This document shows positions 58,531 to 64,000 of a stretch of 64,000 nt of DNA, piece after piece (the first letter of the stretch is position 1; every line of letters begins with the position of its first letter). The DNA comes from Sporothrix humicola. Lineage: Eukaryota > Ascomycota > Sordariomycetes > Ophiostomatales > Ophiostomataceae. The stretch lies in NCBI GenBank assembly GCA_021396245.1, contig WNYE01000031.1:308747-372746 (forward strand), in the 5' to 3' direction. Position numbers and translations under genes: made by a program. The notes under the pieces were generated by a model. The model was not told the DNA's origin and did no database searches. It saw only the letters and a list, made by a program, of their open reading frames with translations.

Positions 58531-59226
58531 GGCGGGCGGCTGCGAGGCGAGGAGGACAAGGGCGGAGGTGGTCAGGCGTCGCGGTCGAGCATCGTGGGGG
58601 AGAAGGCGGAGGGCGGAGGGCGGAGGGATGCGGGTGAGGTTAAAGGGAGAGGGTCGAATGGCCGGATATGTTGAAGAGGAATCGGAAAAGGAGGTGTCAA
58701 CAAACCGATCGAAAGGCAGGAGGTCAAATGTCAAAAAGATCAAAAGGGCAAGAGACAAGTCAGCGCCCATATGCCAGCTGAAAACGCGGTTGTTGCCCGT
58801 CTAGGATAAATTGACAAGAACAAGGAGAGCGGGTTCGTTCGCAGGGCAGGAGCGTGGCTGCGTACGACAGTCGTGTAAGATACAAGTGCGAAATGCAAAC
58901 GCAAGTGCCTGGGCGAGTTGGACTGGCGAGACTGGCTGGAGGCCCGCGGTGGCGCTTGCCGTTTCGGGCTTGGGATCGGGCCCTGTTGTTTTTACTTGGG
59001 GCGATTGTTGGACGATCCTGCCAGGGCAAGAGCGAATCATGCACCTCGGCGTGGGCGAAAGAGAAGGTGCGAACGAGCAACTAACAACTAATTGAACGAC
59101 ACGAACATAGAATGGAAATTACATCAGATACGCGTACGATGGAATGCCAAACACAGCCGTTAATAAGTGCACATCGTTTGTCGCGAAATGCAAGTTCAAA
59201 TGCACGTTCACTAAAGCGAGTTGTGT

Positions 59227-59227
<1 letters not shown>

Positions 59228-59266
<39 letters not shown>
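59228..59266. repeat. (GT)19 microsatellite
   Basis: 39 nt of uninterrupted GT dinucleotide. It is likely length-polymorphic between strains and could adopt left-handed DNA under supercoiling, which is inference. Confidence 0.95.
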
Positions 59267-59267
<1 letters not shown>

Positions 59268-60623
59268 AGCGGGGGATGTTGGAAAATGCAGATTTCAAAG
59301 GAATGCGAACAAAGAGGCAATACTGTTCCATAAAGACAACCAAAGTACAAGCGGCCAGGCGAGGTATGCAAAGAATACAAGCGAGACGAGGTATTACTGT
59401 ATCTTATTATTTGCACGAAGGAGGGAGGACCAGAAAAGCGTATTATGTCTGTATTATCAACGGAAGATTATGCAGGGCAGTGCTGACCCTGTCGGACAGA
59501 GTGTCTGTTTTGGGCAAGAACCTGCTGACATGCTGTCAGTTTGTCTGGCTGGATTGCTGGTACTGAGACGGGCCGGGCGCTGGCAGTCAGACGAAATCGC
59601 AAACAGGGGAAGGCACCGAGGCTCTTGGGCACGTTCTTGCAAATTCCGAAATATGTTTGCTGTCACTGTTCATAGGAATAAGGAGAAGGAGCGAGGGTGA
59701 GAAGCAAGCGTGAAATAATAGTGAATACGGCAAGAACGAAACACTTTCGGGGGAAGAGGGGCGGAGCCTCCATCTGAGCGCCCTTGCCATTTGGGTGGTT
59801 TGGGCGGGTTTGAGTGCGATGCGAAGCTGCAGGACAGTGCAACCAAGCCAAAACAAAGGACAGGTGCTGCAAGGCGAGTGTGGAAATTGGAATAAAACAA
59901 AGCGTGGGTAAAAACAGAGAGAATGGGCAAAAGTGCAAACTACGATATCGGCCGCCATTGTTGAGGGCCCTTACGTCGCCGTCGTCGTCAAAAGACGCGT
60001 GTGCAAGCTAGTCGCAGAGGGCCATCCGGACGAGGAAAGAGCAGACGACACAGCACGCAGCACTTCAAAGGAGGCAAGGAGAAAGGGCAAGAGGGTGTGG
60101 GACGTTTGGGCAAGAGACACAGCGTCGCGACGAAAGGATTCTGCAAAAGGCTGCAACACTCGCCAACACGGCTCCCTGCGTCCAACCAGGCGCCGGAGGT
60201 AGAAACGAGGGAACTGTCAGGAATGGACGGTAGAGATGTGCGAAATACAAGAAAAAGGAGCGTCGTGAAAGACGTCCTGAAAGAACAGCTGTAAAAGGCC
60301 TGACAATAAAAGCTGTCATTTGCTCTTTCCTCTTTCTCCTTGCCATCGTAACGGTCTAACTACTTATAATTCCATGGCTGTTGGGCGCAGGAAAGAACAA
60401 CGCCCGCAAATTCAGCCCGCCCACTTGCTTGGATCTATTTTTAAATGGTGCTATTAACCTAATTCCTCGCCACTGCCTCTAATTGGGGGCGGACAGGGCG
60501 AAAATCTGGCCCCGCCAAGCTGCGATTGCCACTTGTGTCACTTGCCCGTGGTGCCCCATCTTTCTTCTTTCGTCTGTTCTTCAGCGCAAGTCGTGCCCTT
60601 CTTCCAACATTCTGCCCTGGCTT

Positions 60624-60677
60624 CTACTCGTGCCACGCCCCAAGCATAGCAGGATGCTTGGGGCGTGGCACGAGTAG
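60624..60677. repeat. Perfect 24-bp inverted repeat with 6-nt loop
   Basis: The left arm 60624-60647 and right arm 60654-60677 are exact reverse complements, separated by AGCAGG. The arms are GC-rich (core gccacgcccc / ggggcgtggc). Either DNA strand or any transcript through it could form a very stable hairpin. It lies about 610 nt after the 3' end of hem14 (read on the minus strand, upstream of the F-box leader). No transposase or target duplication is seen. Confidence 0.95.
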
Positions 60678-61285
60678 TGGATGCCTGCCCTATTTCATTG
60701 CCCTTGCCAGGAATTGACAGGCCACGCCGGCTTTGGCTAGCCCGAAACAGGGGCAGCCAAACTTTATGAAGGGCACTGGGGCACTACCGCCTGTAAGATT
60801 CAGTGGATGAAAGTCCAGGGCCGGATTGGACCCTTTCCAATTGTTGAACCCTTTCTTTGAAGCCAGGTATTCCGTACAAGTACCACCACATGGCCATCAT
60901 TTTGTGTCTCCTTGCATCGTCGGCTCATCCTTTCTTCCATTTTGTGCCAGATGTGTCCAACAGAGGTCAAAAATAAGACTCGAGGCTGAGTACTCCATAT
61001 GCAACAGCACCCCAACCAACACCCAAAATCGCAATCAGGCTGTGTAGGTCCAAGTCAGTGATTGTCGTATTACATACGTTGTATATAGCGACATATTCCA
61101 GCGACATGCCGTGCCGTATTATTAATGGCAGATATATTTTCCCCGGTTGTATATACACTTTTTTCTTTCTTCTATTCCTACACGATCTTTGTTCATGCAA
61201 GCGCACGACGCCATGCTCAATCCCTCTGCCCAGTAAAGTCGAGTCAAGAAAGACAGCCGTTTCGGTGCTACGTCTATTTCTAACC

Positions 61286-63673
61286 CTACAGTGCATTGTA
61301 ATCTTTCGGAAATGGGTGGACGGAGTCTGTAGCTGGGTCGGCGAAGCGGCCGAGGCCAGTGTCGCCCACAAAATCCATATCCCACTCCGCCGGCTTTTGG
61401 GTATTTTGAGGTTCGGCAGCCAATGGCCTTTTGTAGCCACGGCCGGCCACACGCAAGGCAATATCGTAGGCGGAGCGCACAGACGGCAGTACGCCAGGCC
61501 CTGTGGCAGTGAAACTGCCGCCAGCAACGGCAAGGCGGCCGCCAAAGGCGCGTCTCAGGTCGAAGTCAGTATCGGCCATGCGCTTGGCGTGACCGACGTA
61601 GTGCTGCGGGATGCATTCGCGGCAGAGCTTGGTGCGCGTGGCAATGGGCTTTTGCTTCTCGGGCCCGCCCCAGCCCGGCGTATCGCGCAGGTGACGCTGC
61701 AGGACAGACTCGGCCATTTCCACGGCCTCTTCAGCCGTAGGGAAGTCGTCTGGGTAGCGGTAGTTGTCCCAGTAATGGCCACCGAGCATGACTGTGTACT
61801 TGGAGCCGGTGTTGCGGCTGTCGGGTTCCAGGGTCGTGGGCTTGGGGCCCGCTATCGGGACGGGGTCGAGCTCATGCTCGTGGAGAGGCCGCATAACATC
61901 TTCACGGTCCGAATCGAACATGACGCCCAGCGCGGCCTCTGGGTTTTCCTGGAGCGGCACCGTCTGCGGGATCAGGTAGCCGAAGCCATTGTAGGGGCGG
62001 TGCAGTCCGGACTCTGCGTAGTGCAGATTGACGACTTGGATAGTGACTGCATGCGCATCGCGCAGTGATGGAAGCTGGCCGCCGCTTGTTTCCGAGCCGC
62101 CGGCCATGCGGAACAGCGCGGGACTGGAGACGGTCGAGATGACGCGGTCGTAGGCGTCGCCATTGGGGGCCGACTTGGACGTGACAATGCGCACCTTTTT
62201 CATGTTTGCATCGTACTTGAGTGCCGTCACCGGCTCGTCAGAGCGGATCACCACGTTGTTCTGGCTGCGCAAGCGGCGCGCCAGTGCGTCCGTCAGCGTG
62301 CCGAAGCCTTTGGCAAATCCAAACAGGCCCCATTCGGCACTCCTGACCTTCAACATGCCAAGGGTGTCGTAGGGCCTGGGCTGCGATGCAGATTCTGAAT
62401 GGGTTGGCCCGTTGTCTTTCATAGACTCTGGATGCCTGGTCCTCAAGTGGGAATAATAGTGATTGAAAAGTTTGATTTCGCTGAGCATGGCGACATGCAC
62501 ACCCCCTTTATCTTTGAAATCGCCAAACTTTGTCCCCAAAACAAACGTATCCCGAGTCAGCGGCGGGTAGCCGGCAATACCACCGCCCATGCCGTCGTTC
62601 TGTCCCGGGAAGTCGTCGTGGTCCTCGGGGAACATTCGCCCCATCTTCTCCGCCTGCTGCTGGCGTAACTCGGCGATTTTGGCCTGTCGGTGGAACAGCT
62701 TGAACAGAGGAAATACCTCGTTTCGCAGCCAAAGGGGGCGAAGAATGCTGCTGGCCACACTAATTTTCCAGACATCACCGCCGTAAATACCGTGCATCAT
62801 GGCCGACATTACATTTTCCGCTATCGTCGGGTCACCACCCAGTGAGCGCGTAATATAATCACCAACGGATTCGTCCATGCTGGGTGGCGGAAAGTTACCA
62901 GGCGCCCTGATCAACTTTTGTAGGCGCTCCTCGCGCAGTTCGACCTCTTCTGTTGTGGCCGTAAAGTACTTCCAGGGTGCCAGCAAAAAGCCCTTGAAAA
63001 TAGGCTCGGTCAACAAGTTCGTTCCGCTCTGAATGGCCCATTGCAGCAGGTTCCGCAAGTACACATAGCGTGTGAGCAGCGACGGTCCTCCGGTTTGTTC
63101 CACATCACCCTCAACCATTTTTTGCACATCCTTCAGCCTCGGTAACGTTTTTTGGAAGGCCACGTTGACCAGGTGGTCGGGGTAGTAGATGTACTGGTTG
63201 AGTTGCGCGGATTTGGGACTGACACGCAGCTCGCTCTTGAGGTTGAGCTGGTCGATGAGCTCATACATCACCATGTCGTCATAGCGAGGGCCACTTTGCG
63301 GAGCCACCATGCGAGCGCCACCCTCGAGGACATCGCCTGGGTCGCCTGTGTGCGACACGCTGTCGATCCACCCGCCTGTCCGCTCCGTGCCCTCGTAGAT
63401 TGTGATCCGGCTTGATGCTGGGAGGAGAATGGACAGGTAGTGCGCGGTGACCAGGCCTGTCAGGCCGCCGCCAATAACAGCCACGTTCTTCGGTACTGGG
63501 AGGCGGGTCGAGGAGAGGGGGGGGGAGGTCGTGAAGCGTCGGCGGTGGTCCATCAAGGTCGCTGCGCAGCAAGGCCGAGGCGGTCGTGTCGAAGACAAAA
63601 GCTGGCGACGGACAAGCAATGTCCCGGCAGACGTCCGGGCCGCCGCCGCACAGGCCTTTCGCCGGGGATCCAT
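61286..63673 (-). CDS. hem14: Protoporphyrinogen oxidase (Hem14)
   Basis: A mitochondrial inner-membrane flavoenzyme oxidising protoporphyrinogen IX to protoporphyrin IX, the penultimate step of haem synthesis. It is a single exon of 795 aa from ATG 63673. Residues 1-55 form an Arg/Ser/Ala-rich presequence (MDPRRKACAAAARTSAGTLL then RRQLL), ending near HRRRFTTSPP. The FAD dinucleotide fold follows: NVAVIGGGLTGLVTAHYLS and ITIYEGTERTGGWIDS, then LEGGARMVAP. The C-terminal FAD block is GRLAVAGGSFTATGPGVLPS with VRSAYDIALRVAG. It is longer than yeast Hem14 because of disordered inserts (for example around the ESMKDNGPTHSESAS stretch). The frame stays open upstream to the window edge, with another ATG at 64000, but the targeting sequence favours 63673. 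Met41 is an alternative start. Confidence 0.9.
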   Translation of the reverse strand: MDPRRKACAAAARTSAGTLLVRRQLLSSTRPPRPCCAATLMDHRRRFTTSPPLSSTRLPVPKNVAVIGGGLTGLVTAHYLSILLPASSRITIYEGTERTGGWIDSVSHTGDPGDVLEGGARMVAPQSGPRYDDMVMYELIDQLNLKSELRVSPKSAQLNQYIYYPDHLVNVAFQKTLPRLKDVQKMVEGDVEQTGGPSLLTRYVYLRNLLQWAIQSGTNLLTEPIFKGFLLAPWKYFTATTEEVELREERLQKLIRAPGNFPPPSMDESVGDYITRSLGGDPTIAENVMSAMMHGIYGGDVWKISVASSILRPLWLRNEVFPLFKLFHRQAKIAELRQQQAEKMGRMFPEDHDDFPGQNDGMGGGIAGYPPLTRDTFVLGTKFGDFKDKGGVHVAMLSEIKLFNHYYSHLRTRHPESMKDNGPTHSESASQPRPYDTLGMLKVRSAEWGLFGFAKGFGTLTDALARRLRSQNNVVIRSDEPVTALKYDANMKKVRIVTSKSAPNGDAYDRVISTVSSPALFRMAGGSETSGGQLPSLRDAHAVTIQVVNLHYAESGLHRPYNGFGYLIPQTVPLQENPEAALGVMFDSDREDVMRPLHEHELDPVPIAGPKPTTLEPDSRNTGSKYTVMLGGHYWDNYRYPDDFPTAEEAVEMAESVLQRHLRDTPGWGGPEKQKPIATRTKLCRECIPQHYVGHAKRMADTDFDLRRAFGGRLAVAGGSFTATGPGVLPSVRSAYDIALRVAGRGYKRPLAAEPQNTQKPAEWDMDFVGDTGLGRFADPATDSVHPFPKDYNAL

Positions 63674-64000
63674 CGTGTGTGGTGGTGCGTGTGTTGTTTT
63701 GGCGGGGTGGTTCAGAGCTTGAGCAGCTGGGCCATGGCCGAGTGAGGCGTAAAGGCAAAGGGAAATCAGCAGGTAAGCAAATGTGCGTGCCAATTGGTGC
63801 CAATTGGAGCTATGGTAAGCTGTCGTGAGCTCGGTTGCCGATCGAGCAGCTTTAAAATGGCGTTGGGAATGGAGCAGGAAAGAGCCCAGAACCCAAAAAG
63901 AGCAAGGTGATGTCGTATGTTTCGGCAGGCGCAAGTCGAGAAAAAAAGTAGGGGCCGTTGGAGCAAAATTCCGCCCGCACCTTCCTTGGGACAACCACAT
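63674..64000. other. Leader/promoter of hem14, truncated by window end
   Basis: Upstream sequence of hem14 on the minus strand. The hem14 frame remains open throughout (109 codons) with an ATG at the last three bases. Composition is leader-like and I do not count it as coding. Confidence 0.4.

Larger units (their letters stand above)
58531..61285. other. Intergenic region, F-box gene to hem14
   Basis: About 2.75 kb between the start of the F-box gene and the 3' end of hem14, both on the minus strand. 58531-59100 is purine-rich on the plus strand (C/T-rich on the coding strand), a typical leader. It contains a (GT)19 tract and a perfect 24-bp inverted repeat, both listed separately. No gene is supported. 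Confidence 0.5.

Noticed and set aside
1..64000. tRNA, 5S rRNA and CRISPR arrays
   Set aside because: I found no convincing A/B-box pairs with a cloverleaf, no 5S-like sequence and no regularly spaced repeats; eukaryotic DNA makes CRISPR implausible.

Overview
The window is nuclear DNA from a filamentous ascomycete. The evidence is short GT-AG introns (about 55-100 nt) with CTAAC/CTGAC-type branch sites, GC-rich coding exons, long pyrimidine-rich leaders, and fungal-specific families (CreB, Rtc4, DUF3602, Atg22, LRR-type adenylate cyclase, a BAH-PHD protein). Family content fits Sordariomycetes. An Ophiostomatales/Sporothrix-like source is only a guess. Sixteen protein genes are well supported and two small ORFs are doubtful. 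I recognised no rRNA, tRNA, CRISPR array or intact transposon.

Layout. 1-4344: gene-free, with a 42-nt T run, passing into the leader of creB. 4345-7109 (+): CreB-type deubiquitinase, convergent with an NF-X1/FAP1-like zinc-finger protein at 7923-12023 (-). 13229-13912 (+): small membrane protein, tail to tail with molybdopterin synthase small subunit (13983-14267, -). 15377-15680 (-): ribosomal protein S28, divergent from dynamitin (16308-17717, +). 18455-20602 (+): Rtc4-domain protein. 20603-26288: about 5.7 kb without a secure gene. 26289-34175 (+): giant adenylate cyclase, preceded by a uORF that ends 2 nt before its start. 36642-37108 (+): DUF3602 protein. 40117-42711 (+): Atg22. 46509-48257 (+): BAH-PHD protein resembling EPR-1/BP1. 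49100-51241 (-): Alg12 mannosyltransferase, divergent from Yos1 (52118-52514, +). 53315-58530 (-): large F-box protein ending in a CaaX box. 61286-63673 (-): protoporphyrinogen oxidase.

The genes are mostly unrelated housekeeping and regulatory genes, not a cluster or operon. Themes are nutrient signalling and recycling (CreB, adenylate cyclase, Atg22, FAP1-like), ubiquitin biology (CreB, F-box protein), ER/secretory functions (Alg12, Yos1), cofactor synthesis (MoaD-like, Hem14) and chromatin (BAH-PHD, Rtc4).

Points most worth a second look: a perfect 24-bp inverted repeat at 60624-60677; a 9-mer (TACGGAGTA or its complement) found six times between genes; a PHD finger whose last Cys pair is about 220 residues away from the rest; an F-box protein with a prenylation motif; a uORF abutting the adenylate cyclase start; and a creB micro-exon that splits the catalytic Cys codon. 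I did not find a clearly novel multi-gene system.
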